14,729 bases of DNA from Candidatus Coatesiibacteriota bacterium (GTDB taxonomy: Bacteria > B130-G9), in the NCBI GenBank assembly GCA_016929465.1, contig JAFGIT010000267.1, positions 1 through 14,729 on the forward strand, read 5' to 3'. The notes under the pieces were generated by a model. It worked only from the letters and a program-made list of their open reading frames with translations. It searched no databases and was not told the origin of the DNA. Position numbers and translations under genes: made by a program. Below, one piece after another: positions 5,801-12,711 of the stretch (its first letter is position 1; each line of letters opens with the position of its first letter).

Positions 5801-7997
5801 CAGAAGCCTGAGGCTAGGGCTTCTCCTCAAGGCGCTATCCTGGTCCTCTGCCGAATTCGTGAGGCTTCGCGCTGAGCTGAGCGCTGCTCTGCCCGAGAAT
5901 GAACTAGCGCGTGAAGAGCGAGACCGGGGCCTCACGACCAAGATCAGGCTCCCGAAGAAGGTGCTGAAGGCGACATATCATCTCTATTGCGATCCATCTA
6001 CGAGAGCCGCGGCACGCGAGTTCTGGGGACACATGAATTGCGATCTGATCGATTCCGAAGCAAGTGGGATTAGGTCAAGGCTCGCGGCAGCAGTCTCGAG
6101 CATACACCCCCGCGTGAAAGCGAGCGCGACTCGACCAGGCCAGGGCGAAGAGAATGCGTCCAGCAATCAGTTTCTGGATGCCATGGCAGATTGGGTTGTG
6201 GCGACCACCGCTCGATCAACGGAATTCATCAGGATGCGCTCAAAACAGCTCGATTCAAGTGGGCAGTCATTCAGGATTCGACCTTTCATTGACGGCCAGC
6301 GTGACCTCGAGACAGATCTGAATTTTGTGAGCTGCCACGAGGCCATACTGACGACAGTCTCCCTCGCGGCATCTTCGGGAATCGACTGGGCTTCGATCTC
6401 GAACTGGAATCCCCAAGCGCTCAGGGCCGCACTCGACGAGCTGCTCGCGGGCGCTATTTCGAGCAAGGCGCCTGATAATCTCAGCGACTGGGCAAAAAAT
6501 GCGATGGCGAGGGTATTCGACCTCTGCCGCGTTTATCTGGGGCAGATCAGGACGTTCCAGGAGTTCACTTACGCACTGTCAGACGGGACCGAGATCAATC
6601 TGCAGTCTGAGATTACACTCTCTCTGCCAGACGTCTCGGATGATGCGCACCTTACTGGCTTACTCCCACCGATAATGCTCGAGAACCACGCTCTTCAGAT
6701 GCGGATTGCCGATTTGGCGGATACCGCGAGGAGGATTGGCTGTTGCGTGCTCGAGCGGGATGGGCAGCTGAGTGAGTGCTTCTCCTGGATGGATGCGCTC
6801 CAAGTGAACCTGGAGGTTATATTGCGAAAGCTCGATGGCGCTCGCCAGGTCATTTGGCAGAGGCAGAAGGATACTCAGGAGCGGATATCCCAGGCTACTT
6901 CGTCCAAGCGCTGGCCCCCACTTGTCAATTCGCTCATCCTGGATACCGTATCTTCGATGCTCTCGGAAATGGCCGATGCTGCGTCAGGTCTTAGATCTCG
7001 GCTCGCAGATCTCAAAGGCAATCTTATAGCCGCAGTTTCATCATCAGGGGCAACGCCGGAGGACATGGACCGGTTCTTCTTCGAAGCCGAGAGACTCCTC
7101 AAAAAAGACCCCGGACGACGCGATATTCTCGAAGCCCTCAGTCGGACGATGCTCGATGAGAGCTCAGATGCCTCCTCAGTGAAACGGGCGGTTCTTCTCC
7201 GTTCGAGATACGACTTAAGACTGATAGACAGAAGGAAGATAGGCCTATCCCAGCCTTACTCGATTACGTCCGATGGCGCCGGCCGGCTTCTGATAGCAGA
7301 CTTTGGAAATCGGCGCATCGGCCGCTATGACCGGGCAGATGACTTCTTCGAGATACTTGCAGCGCCATCCGTGCCGGGTCGTTCGGGCTCCTTCGTAGGC
7401 CCCTTTGGCCTCGCGACATGGGGGGATTCGACGCTCTGCAGCTTCCAGGAGGGGGATGTTATTCTCCAATTCGATGGGAAATTCAATGTTATCCGTGAGT
7501 TGGGACCGAGAATCTTCGGGGAGTCAATTAGTAAGGTCTGTGGCCTCGCGGCCGATAAGGCGAATGCTCGATTGGCCATCGCCGACTTTGGAAGTGATCG
7601 AGTGCTGTTGGCATTTCTGGACGATGGCCAGGAATTGAAGCCAGACAAATACTTGCCATTTGAGGGCCCGGTCGGCGTAGCTTTTCGCTCCGATGGAGCA
7701 ATTGCAGTCAGTTCTTACTCGACTGGCATCGTGGGCATATTCGACAAGCGAGTCGAGCAGATGACAACATTGACCGGTTTTGCTATGCCCCACATGCTGG
7801 CATTTGGAGCGGACGGGTCACTATTTGTGGCCGATGCGCGCAACGATTGCATTAAGCGATTTTCCCCTGAGCTTGACCTGGTCTATTCCATCCCGACCAA
7901 GGCACCGTCGGGAATATGCCTCATTGGGGACGAGCTGCTCGCTACGAGTGTGGACACCGGCGAGTTGTCGAGATGGAAACTAATGGACGAGATATAG
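2898..7997 (+). CDS. Giant protein with NHL-type beta-propellers at both ends and a long helical middle
   Basis: 1699 aa, with no signal peptide or membrane segment, so probably cytoplasmic. Residues about 35-315 carry NHL-repeat blades, each with the D-x-x-N-x-R core: IADSSQHRIVKL (50-61), VCDSWNNRVVAL (98-109), VVDRGNHRLQRF (145-156), VLDAGNRRVLAF (209-220), FLFDSERGLVQQM (255-267). Residues about 1450-1699 form a second set of about six blades, e.g. IADFGNRRIGRY (1466-1477), IADFGSDRVLLAF (1561-1573) and VADARNDCIKRF (1644-1655). Between them about 1,100 residues are rich in Leu, Ala, Glu, Arg and Lys and look alpha-helical; I recognise no family there. NHL propellers usually bind protein, RNA or ligands, so scaffold or regulator is the best guess. 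The start is TTG, since a stop (TAG 2892-2894) lies two codons upstream and the next in-frame ATG (about 3021) is inside the first blade; the SD is weak (GGGG at 2888-2891). It heads the glycosyltransferase operon and ends 10 nt before the next gene. Confidence 0.85.
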   Translation: MSSRDRDSITAPLQPSVLEPKLLVPIDPNLKPPVEQVSGFAMDDRGNFYIADSSQHRIVKLSASGGLIWAIGSNGKGEDEFQYPRGIAVSEENNLLIVCDSWNNRVVALDLEGNPKFTFGEVGYGAGQFYEPYAVCMTSADEVIVVDRGNHRLQRFSIDGNFKAMIGRRGSVIEQALATLHGTPNYLFAPPCFRFPSGIAPLSPTGIAVLDAGNRRVLAFSNQLELVSEYSYESAANGSLFTPSAIAANDVGFVFLFDSERGLVQQMTVPGLVIATFGLLDDSKKSCYQPQLLATAGGLVAARIPSNELAFFGLGQSSLREAILAKKNTEASPAAAESLIAHGVQQNDAGLISEGISCVLSGESAPFRSVKAAAEGLIALKQPLNLYLLLSRAVHASNVERDDMEREIIDLFRDLEKKISASAKETAACEAASMADDSSPHSVSEADILRDYREALIKLKLLMAKDQAQSRELVKLVWDAALLYRKRELWEGFDYCLGVVLQVAFKESEALCETLLGTRNRLGEMVGLCKKVMSDSSDQQASERFIYLGRYRAVPNASRGQHLGVLSIAVDCLHSILSERSESSASSSGLLERTDEAELAFASKLLEKALSVCVAGASDGDIAAVAGKLIWLLLRSYPGLRRMNKQADVLKRLGLDESAASVGAQELERFIYLYIFEKAVAGEELIGGSVFGEAASVAWGETHILAVLKSISSGSEEHHLDDSRANTPLNAVKLVMDSIAKHGESWARVILESYMRLAGLRASPRAIANKSLMDLLAHRQKDAYDTIFAAHRMSLQGSSQLLKLLAAGIIASRNEKLVMVTGKELSTTRLVELLEKLATSVCLPLADKSGKPMLDDASLMNIGQRKEVLHFVANSLNEVRTLFAEVRFHFALASTDFGAQFNEAGERNFNRDTADILITVSENYVRSQRGLREWLWSRWSKETLGSRDAVLDPKMLGDTVAAGVLVADRSLRLGLLLKALSWSSAEFVRLRAELSAALPENELAREERDRGLTTKIRLPKKVLKATYHLYCDPSTRAAAREFWGHMNCDLIDSEASGIRSRLAAAVSSIHPRVKASATRPGQGEENASSNQFLDAMADWVVATTARSTEFIRMRSKQLDSSGQSFRIRPFIDGQRDLETDLNFVSCHEAILTTVSLAASSGIDWASISNWNPQALRAALDELLAGAISSKAPDNLSDWAKNAMARVFDLCRVYLGQIRTFQEFTYALSDGTEINLQSEITLSLPDVSDDAHLTGLLPPIMLENHALQMRIADLADTARRIGCCVLERDGQLSECFSWMDALQVNLEVILRKLDGARQVIWQRQKDTQERISQATSSKRWPPLVNSLILDTVSSMLSEMADAASGLRSRLADLKGNLIAAVSSSGATPEDMDRFFFEAERLLKKDPGRRDILEALSRTMLDESSDASSVKRAVLLRSRYDLRLIDRRKIGLSQPYSITSDGAGRLLIADFGNRRIGRYDRADDFFEILAAPSVPGRSGSFVGPFGLATWGDSTLCSFQEGDVILQFDGKFNVIRELGPRIFGESISKVCGLAADKANARLAIADFGSDRVLLAFLDDGQELKPDKYLPFEGPVGVAFRSDGAIAVSSYSTGIVGIFDKRVEQMTTLTGFAMPHMLAFGADGSLFVADARNDCIKRFSPELDLVYSIPTKAPSGICLIGDELLATSVDTGELSRWKLMDEI
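4524..4915 (+). repeat. 17-nt exact direct repeat inside the helical region of the propeller gene
   Basis: GAGCGATTTATCTATCT occurs at 4524-4540 and again at 4899-4915, exactly 125 codons apart and in the same frame. Both copies encode Glu-Arg-Phe-Ile-Tyr-Leu (residues 543-548 and 668-673). The flanking residues are only loosely similar. This may mark an old internal duplication of a helical-repeat unit, or a conserved motif. Confidence 0.55.
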
Positions 7998-8007
7998 GGA
8001 GGATTGG

Positions 8008-8646
8008 ATGCAACGAGACTTCAGTCGACTCAATGGCTACCTCGATCTTCTTCTGCCAGACGTTTACGAGCGAATGGAGACCGTCAATCATCGGATGGCG
8101 CCCGATCATATTGAATCAGCGCTGCAGGCCTATGACTGGTTCGAGAGCCTTGGGCTCAAATATGATGACGTGCTCGACATTGGATGTGCAGACGGATGGA
8201 TGACGGAGCACTTCAACCGAGCAGGCAAGAACGCCACCGGGGTGACCATAAGTGATATCGAGGTGGAACTGTGCAGGCAGAGATGCATCGAGATCGTTCA
8301 CGCTGACATGTCCTTCCTGCCATCGGCTTCGGCTGCATTCGACCTAGTCTGGTGCAGGGATGCGATTGAGCACAGTGTCATGCCCTTGATCGCCCTTTTC
8401 GAATTCAACCGCGTCCTGAGGCCTGGGAAATACGCTTTCATAGTTGTTCCGACGCCCGATTATTGGGTCGGCGCGAGTAATCACTATTCTGTGCTGACAG
8501 ATGGGGGGTGGAGATGGTTATTCAAGCTGGCTCACTTCGAGGTCTTGGATTTCCTTCAGACGGATTCCATCAGTGGTGAGATGCGCTATATCCTCCAGAA
8601 AGTCGGGGAGGTACCGATATCCCGTGATGCACCCCTTTCACCTTAA
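8008..8646 (+). CDS. Class I SAM-dependent methyltransferase (Methyltransf_11 type)
   Basis: 212 aa, about the usual length for a single Rossmann methyltransferase domain. Motif I, VLDIGCADG (55-63), binds S-adenosylmethionine. Further landmarks are VTISDIE (79-85), the post-III region IVHADMSFLP (96-105), FDLVWCRDAIEH (111-122) and LRPGKYAFIVVPTPD (137-151). It should transfer a methyl group from SAM to a small molecule, sugar or lipid-linked acceptor; the substrate cannot be read from the sequence. In this operon of glycosyltransferases, O-methylation of a sugar or of a glycan end is the most economical inference. The start has a strong SD, GGGAGG at 7997-8002, 5 nt before the ATG, overlapping the stop of the propeller gene. 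Its 3' end overlaps the next methyltransferase by 20 nt, suggesting translational coupling. Confidence 0.88.
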   Translation: MQRDFSRLNGYLDLLLPDVYERMETVNHRMAPDHIESALQAYDWFESLGLKYDDVLDIGCADGWMTEHFNRAGKNATGVTISDIEVELCRQRCIEIVHADMSFLPSASAAFDLVWCRDAIEHSVMPLIALFEFNRVLRPGKYAFIVVPTPDYWVGASNHYSVLTDGGWRWLFKLAHFEVLDFLQTDSISGEMRYILQKVGEVPISRDAPLSP

Positions 8647-9319
8647 TTGGTTCACTCGCTATTCTCTTGCAGTTGATCTGTTTCGCGAGCTAGTTCGCGG
8701 CGAGGGCCAGATACTGGAGGTAGGCTCCGGCTCATTCGGTTTAGCGGCCTTCGTTGACAGGCAGGTGATCGGCCTGGATGCCGCCTTCGAACCGGATAGA
8801 CATAAGCTGCTCTCGCCAGTGCGAGGGCATGCCGGAATTCTGCCTTTCAAAGACCGTGCATTCGAGGCTGTCATCTCTCTTGACCTAATAGAGCATATTC
8901 CGGGAGCAGAGCGTCCCCGGATAATCGCCGAGATGTTTAGGGTCTGTGCACGATGTCTAATCATTGCTTGCCCCATCGGAGTGACCGCTGCAACTTGCGA
9001 CCGTCAATTCGCCGATTGGTTGGCTGGGCGTGGTCTGGGTGTTCCCTGGTGGTTGGAAGAGCATCTCCAAACCGACATACCCGAAAGGCAGGAGATACTC
9101 TCTGCCATCGCCCTCTTGCCCGAAGCCTCCGTGAAAGTCATCCCTAACGAGAACTCCGCAATACACACGATGGCCGTCATCGCGGACCACACGCCGGAAA
9201 TTCTTGACGCTCTCAGGCCAAGCCTGAATTCCAACCGGGACGAATGGCTGAATCTATGTCGTGGCGTGAACTTCGGGGAATGCTATCGAGAGTTTTTCGT
9301 CGTAAGTAGATCGGGGTAA
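8627..9319 (+). CDS. Second class I SAM-dependent methyltransferase-like protein
   Basis: 230 aa from the ATG at 8627. The frame is open further upstream to 8501, but those codons lie inside the preceding gene and give no family-like sequence. GGGGAGG at 8605-8611 is a usable though distant SD, and a GTG at 8624 is an alternative start. Motif I is ILEVGSGSFGLA (29-40), then the acidic GLDAAF (49-54) and ILPFKDRAFEAVISLDLIEHIP (71-92, written in family order as the motif II/III area). The C-terminal half (about 125-230) is unlike the first methyltransferase and may shape the acceptor site. Sequence similarity to the neighbour is confined to the SAM fold, so the two probably act on different positions or substrates rather than being recent duplicates. 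It ends 4 nt before the following glycosyltransferase gene. Confidence 0.8.
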   Translation: MHPFHLNWFTRYSLAVDLFRELVRGEGQILEVGSGSFGLAAFVDRQVIGLDAAFEPDRHKLLSPVRGHAGILPFKDRAFEAVISLDLIEHIPGAERPRIIAEMFRVCARCLIIACPIGVTAATCDRQFADWLAGRGLGVPWWLEEHLQTDIPERQEILSAIALLPEASVKVIPNENSAIHTMAVIADHTPEILDALRPSLNSNRDEWLNLCRGVNFGECYREFFVVSRSG

Positions 9320-9323
9320 TACT

Positions 9324-12300
9324 ATGTCTCTAAGAGCATCGGTCGTAATACCCACTCGAGACAGAGCAGTGATTCTCGACAGATGTCTTGATGCCCTTAT
9401 TGAGCAGATTCAAGAGATCGGCGAGTCTGAGATCGTCATAATCGACGATGGCTCAATGGACGACACACGGGATGTCGTAACGGCGCATTCCGCAAGAAGC
9501 AAGGCTTCCGTTCGGCTGGTTGAGATGGGCGCCACAATGGGGCCTGCCGCAGCACGAAATCGAGGCGTCATTGAGGCCAAGGGACGACTCGTCATTTTCA
9601 TCGGGGACGACATCATCGTCAGAAGGGGATTCCTGATGCAGCATCTGGCGATGCACTCTGAGTTCTCAGGCGCTAAGTATGCCGTATTGGGGCATACTAC
9701 CTGGCACCCCGACCTTGAGATTACCCCTTTCATGTGGTGGCTCGAGCGCTCGGGAGTGCAATTTGAATACGAGCGAATTGAGCGATACGGACCAACATGG
9801 CAACATCTCTATACCAGCAACATCTCGTTCAAGCGAAATTTCATCCTACGAGAGGGGCTCTTTGATGAGGCGTTCAGGGCAGCAGCGTTTGAGGACATAG
9901 ACCTAGGCTTTCGGCTAGCTAGGCGAGGGCTGAGAATCCTCTACTGCCCCCAGGCAGCGGCCTATCACTTGCACCCCAATTGCGTGCTCGATGAAGCCTG
10001 GATAAAGCGAATGCAGGTTAGGGGTTACTATGAAATGCTCTTCAAACGCAAGCATCCAGAACTCAGCGAGGCATCTGACGCCGATACGGGCTTTTGGCGG
10101 CGGGCCTTGCTTGCCGCGACTATGGATGACAAGACGATAGGCATTATCAAGCAGGCCTTTTACGAGCGGCAAAGCTCCGTGGGCGGCTCAATGAGCGGTT
10201 GGATGGAGCAGTTCGGAGCTTCCATATTCGATTCCATTTCATCATTTTGCAGCTGTCTTGGCGCCACTTCACTTATGCGTGAGTTGTATCCTGGCTTTTC
10301 TACCGCGGCAATCCATTACGGCCGCGCCGAAGAAGCCGAAAGAGGCAATCAGCGCAATCGGAGCTTCGCTGAGGTAATCGCTGCAAAAAGGGCGGAGCCA
10401 GGACTGAATGGCTTCGCTTTCCTCGCGGCCGACTTTTTTGCGGGGCACGGCGCCATCCACGCGGCGATTCGACAATATAGGGATTTGCTCCGCGTTCAGC
10501 CCAATCACGCCTACGCACAGCTCCGATTGGCTGAGCTTCTCAGACAAGTGGGTGGGGATATGGACGAGATTCGCAGGTTGTACATAGCATCGCTTGATCG
10601 GGGGATCCTGAAAGGAGATTCTCGCTCATTAGCCTTGATTGGCTTGGGTTTGCTGGAAATGGCTGACAATTCGCCCCGAATAGCGCTCAAATGGTTCGAG
10701 AGGGCACTCAACCCGCTGCCAGATGCGCCCGACCTCACGGCCCAAGCGCTGGTTCATTTGGCAGAGGGATACAACGCGATCGGTAAGCCCGATAGGGCGA
10801 TACAATCACTTCGTGAGGCATCTCGGATTGCTGCGCGTTCTGCAGAGACCAGATCGCTGAGCTCCTTGCTCATGGCCGAAATACACTCGCAAAGGGGACA
10901 TCCGGAGCGAGCATTAAGAGAGCTCAGGATGGCGAAATCCCTGTCGCCCCCAAACGCGGGGCTTCTGATTGAGATCGAGTTTAAGACCGCCCTGGCTCAA
11001 CTCAAATTGAAGCGGCCCCAAAAGGTTGTTCCGCACTTGAACAGACTGCATCAGATGGGTGCGCCCTCACCATTCATAAGGAGGATCGCCTTCGATGGCG
11101 GCCTTCTGATGCAAGCAGAGGGACGGCTGAATGAAGCAGAAGACTTCTTCAGAAGAGCAATTGAGCATTCATCCAACGAGACTGAGGCCGGCTGGGCTCA
11201 CTATTCCCTCGCCGAGACACTTATCGGGCAATCGAGGAATGCAGAAGCTAAAGAGCAACTCGCAGGATTGACCAGGGGCGATCTTGATGCTGGCCTAACC
11301 GCCTCTGCCAGAGAGCGGCTTGCATTGCTCTTTTTCGAAGAAGGGGAATACGAGAGTGCGCTGGCTCAATTCGAGGCTGCGATTCATTCGATGCCCAGCA
11401 AGAGAGCAAGGGAGGCACATGGAATCTGGATGGGCATCCTGAAATGTCTCAAGTTCCTTGGAAGAACAGAAGACGCGCTGAGATTTGCATTCAGACTAGA
11501 ACGAAAGCGAACTGACGATCGACATTTCATCCGGGAGCTTGCCTTCGAGTCTGGTCTGCTGCTGCAGCAGCGGGGACGCCTGCGAGCGGCAGAGACCCGC
11601 TTCAAACTGGCGATTGAGTATTCTTCGAACGACCTTGAGGCCGGCTGGGCGCGGTATTCGCTCGCAGATGTGCTCCTAGCTCTCAAAAGGCCCGAACTCG
11701 CACTGGAGCAGCTCAGAGATGCGGAGGGATCATCGATACCGGATGACCTTCTTCTGTTGGTGCGGGAGAAAACCGGCATGCTTTTCTTCAAGCAAGGCAG
11801 GTTTGGTGAGGCACTCGAGGAATTCGAGTCTGCACTGAAAATCGGAGCGGAGGAGCCGGAAAAACGCGGCTGGGTATACTTCAACTCTGCCAGGTGCCTC
11901 AAGGAACTGGGGAAGACAGCGTTAGCTTCCCGCTATTACGAGAAATCACAGAATTTGCTAACTGATCCTGAGACGATTGTCGCTTCATTCTGGGAACACG
12001 CGCATCTAACACACAAAAATCAGCAAGATGCGGGCGTTCTCAGTCAATTCGAAGCCGGCATCAATTCCCTTCTAAGTGAGGGCAAATGCTCGCCCGACAC
12101 GGCCTTCAGGGCCGTCGCAATCCTACACGGATCAAGAGCCTTCGAATCCGCATCGAGTCTGCTAAAGACTCTCTCAAAAGGGATCGATTTAGATAGAAGG
12201 TTCTGGCGATATGCGCTGGCCTACAAGCGAATAGGTTTCTTGACCAGTGTGGAGGATATGATGTCATCACTCGAATTCCTGCCTCCTTCCGAGCAGGCTG

Positions 12301-12689
12301 AATGGCATCTTTCCGTCGCTTCTCTCCTTCTGGAAATGAGTTACGACAAGGATGCTGAGGAAGAGGTCCGCTCCGCCCTCCGTTTGAGGGAGAACTGGCC
12401 GCAAGCGAATTATCTCCTCGGCTCGATCCTGGAAAAGCGTCGCGATTTCCACGAAGCGAGAGCCCGGTTCGAGGCGGTGCTCGAACACGAGGAGAGCGTC
12501 AGAAGAGACCTCTGGAGCAGAATTGTCGGCGGTGCCCACTACCATTTGGCGTGCATCTTAGAGCGAATGGGGGATGCTAGTCTAGCGCTGAAGCATCTCG
12601 AAGCTTGCCTGAGAATAGTGCCGAGGCACCAAAAAGCGATGGAATTGAGGCTGTTTCTATCTTCGGCCCCTGTCGCGGCTCGAAGTTAA
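9324..12689 (+). CDS. GT2 family glycosyltransferase fused to a long TPR array
   Basis: 1121 aa. Residues 1 to about 240 are a GT-A fold family 2 glycosyltransferase: ASVVIPTRDR (5-14), the nucleotide-binding acidic motif DDG (41-43), GPAAARNRG (73-81), a DxD-like GDD (94-96) for the metal and UDP/GDP-sugar, and the ED of the catalytic-base region FEDIDLGFRL (189-198). Residues about 240-370 are a linker of unknown fold. From about 373 to 1115 come tetratricopeptide-like helical pairs with typical A-x-x-x-F/L-x-x-A-L/I spacing (e.g. SALAQFEAAI, EALEEFESAL, EARARFEAVL). Two 151-residue units (584-734, 735-885) are clear duplicates. It probably transfers a sugar to a cytoplasmic-side acceptor, with the TPR part binding protein partners or the acceptor, as in O-GlcNAc-transferase-style TPR-GT fusions (an analogy; OGT is a different fold). 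The ATG follows CGGGG after a short spacer, 4 nt behind the upstream stop. Confidence 0.88.
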   Translation: MSLRASVVIPTRDRAVILDRCLDALIEQIQEIGESEIVIIDDGSMDDTRDVVTAHSARSKASVRLVEMGATMGPAAARNRGVIEAKGRLVIFIGDDIIVRRGFLMQHLAMHSEFSGAKYAVLGHTTWHPDLEITPFMWWLERSGVQFEYERIERYGPTWQHLYTSNISFKRNFILREGLFDEAFRAAAFEDIDLGFRLARRGLRILYCPQAAAYHLHPNCVLDEAWIKRMQVRGYYEMLFKRKHPELSEASDADTGFWRRALLAATMDDKTIGIIKQAFYERQSSVGGSMSGWMEQFGASIFDSISSFCSCLGATSLMRELYPGFSTAAIHYGRAEEAERGNQRNRSFAEVIAAKRAEPGLNGFAFLAADFFAGHGAIHAAIRQYRDLLRVQPNHAYAQLRLAELLRQVGGDMDEIRRLYIASLDRGILKGDSRSLALIGLGLLEMADNSPRIALKWFERALNPLPDAPDLTAQALVHLAEGYNAIGKPDRAIQSLREASRIAARSAETRSLSSLLMAEIHSQRGHPERALRELRMAKSLSPPNAGLLIEIEFKTALAQLKLKRPQKVVPHLNRLHQMGAPSPFIRRIAFDGGLLMQAEGRLNEAEDFFRRAIEHSSNETEAGWAHYSLAETLIGQSRNAEAKEQLAGLTRGDLDAGLTASARERLALLFFEEGEYESALAQFEAAIHSMPSKRAREAHGIWMGILKCLKFLGRTEDALRFAFRLERKRTDDRHFIRELAFESGLLLQQRGRLRAAETRFKLAIEYSSNDLEAGWARYSLADVLLALKRPELALEQLRDAEGSSIPDDLLLLVREKTGMLFFKQGRFGEALEEFESALKIGAEEPEKRGWVYFNSARCLKELGKTALASRYYEKSQNLLTDPETIVASFWEHAHLTHKNQQDAGVLSQFEAGINSLLSEGKCSPDTAFRAVAILHGSRAFESASSLLKTLSKGIDLDRRFWRYALAYKRIGFLTSVEDMMSSLEFLPPSEQAEWHLSVASLLLEMSYDKDAEEEVRSALRLRENWPQANYLLGSILEKRRDFHEARARFEAVLEHEESVRRDLWSRIVGGAHYHLACILERMGDASLALKHLEACLRIVPRHQKAMELRLFLSSAPVAARS
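11073..11978 (+). repeat. Tandem 151-codon duplication within the TPR array
   Basis: Codons for residues 584-734 and 735-885 align end to end without gaps. The first 51 residues of each share about 31 identities (FIRxxAF...GLL...GRL...AIExSSNxxEAGWAxYSLA). DNA identity is still visible, for example TGAGGCCGGCTGGGC in both copies. The later halves have diverged more. Each unit holds about four helical pairs. Confidence 0.8.
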
Positions 12690-12711
12690 GACGGCGCGGA
12701 GGGATGGATCT

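Noticed and set aside
8501-8626. Longer start for the second methyltransferase
   Set aside because: These codons lie in the previous gene, encode no methyltransferase-like sequence, and have no SD; the ATG at 8627 begins where the family-like region starts.
11384-11902. 172-codon minus-strand frame rich in Ser and Arg
   Set aside because: Antisense to the TPR region; the Ser/Arg-rich composition is what reversed Glu/Leu/Ala codons produce.
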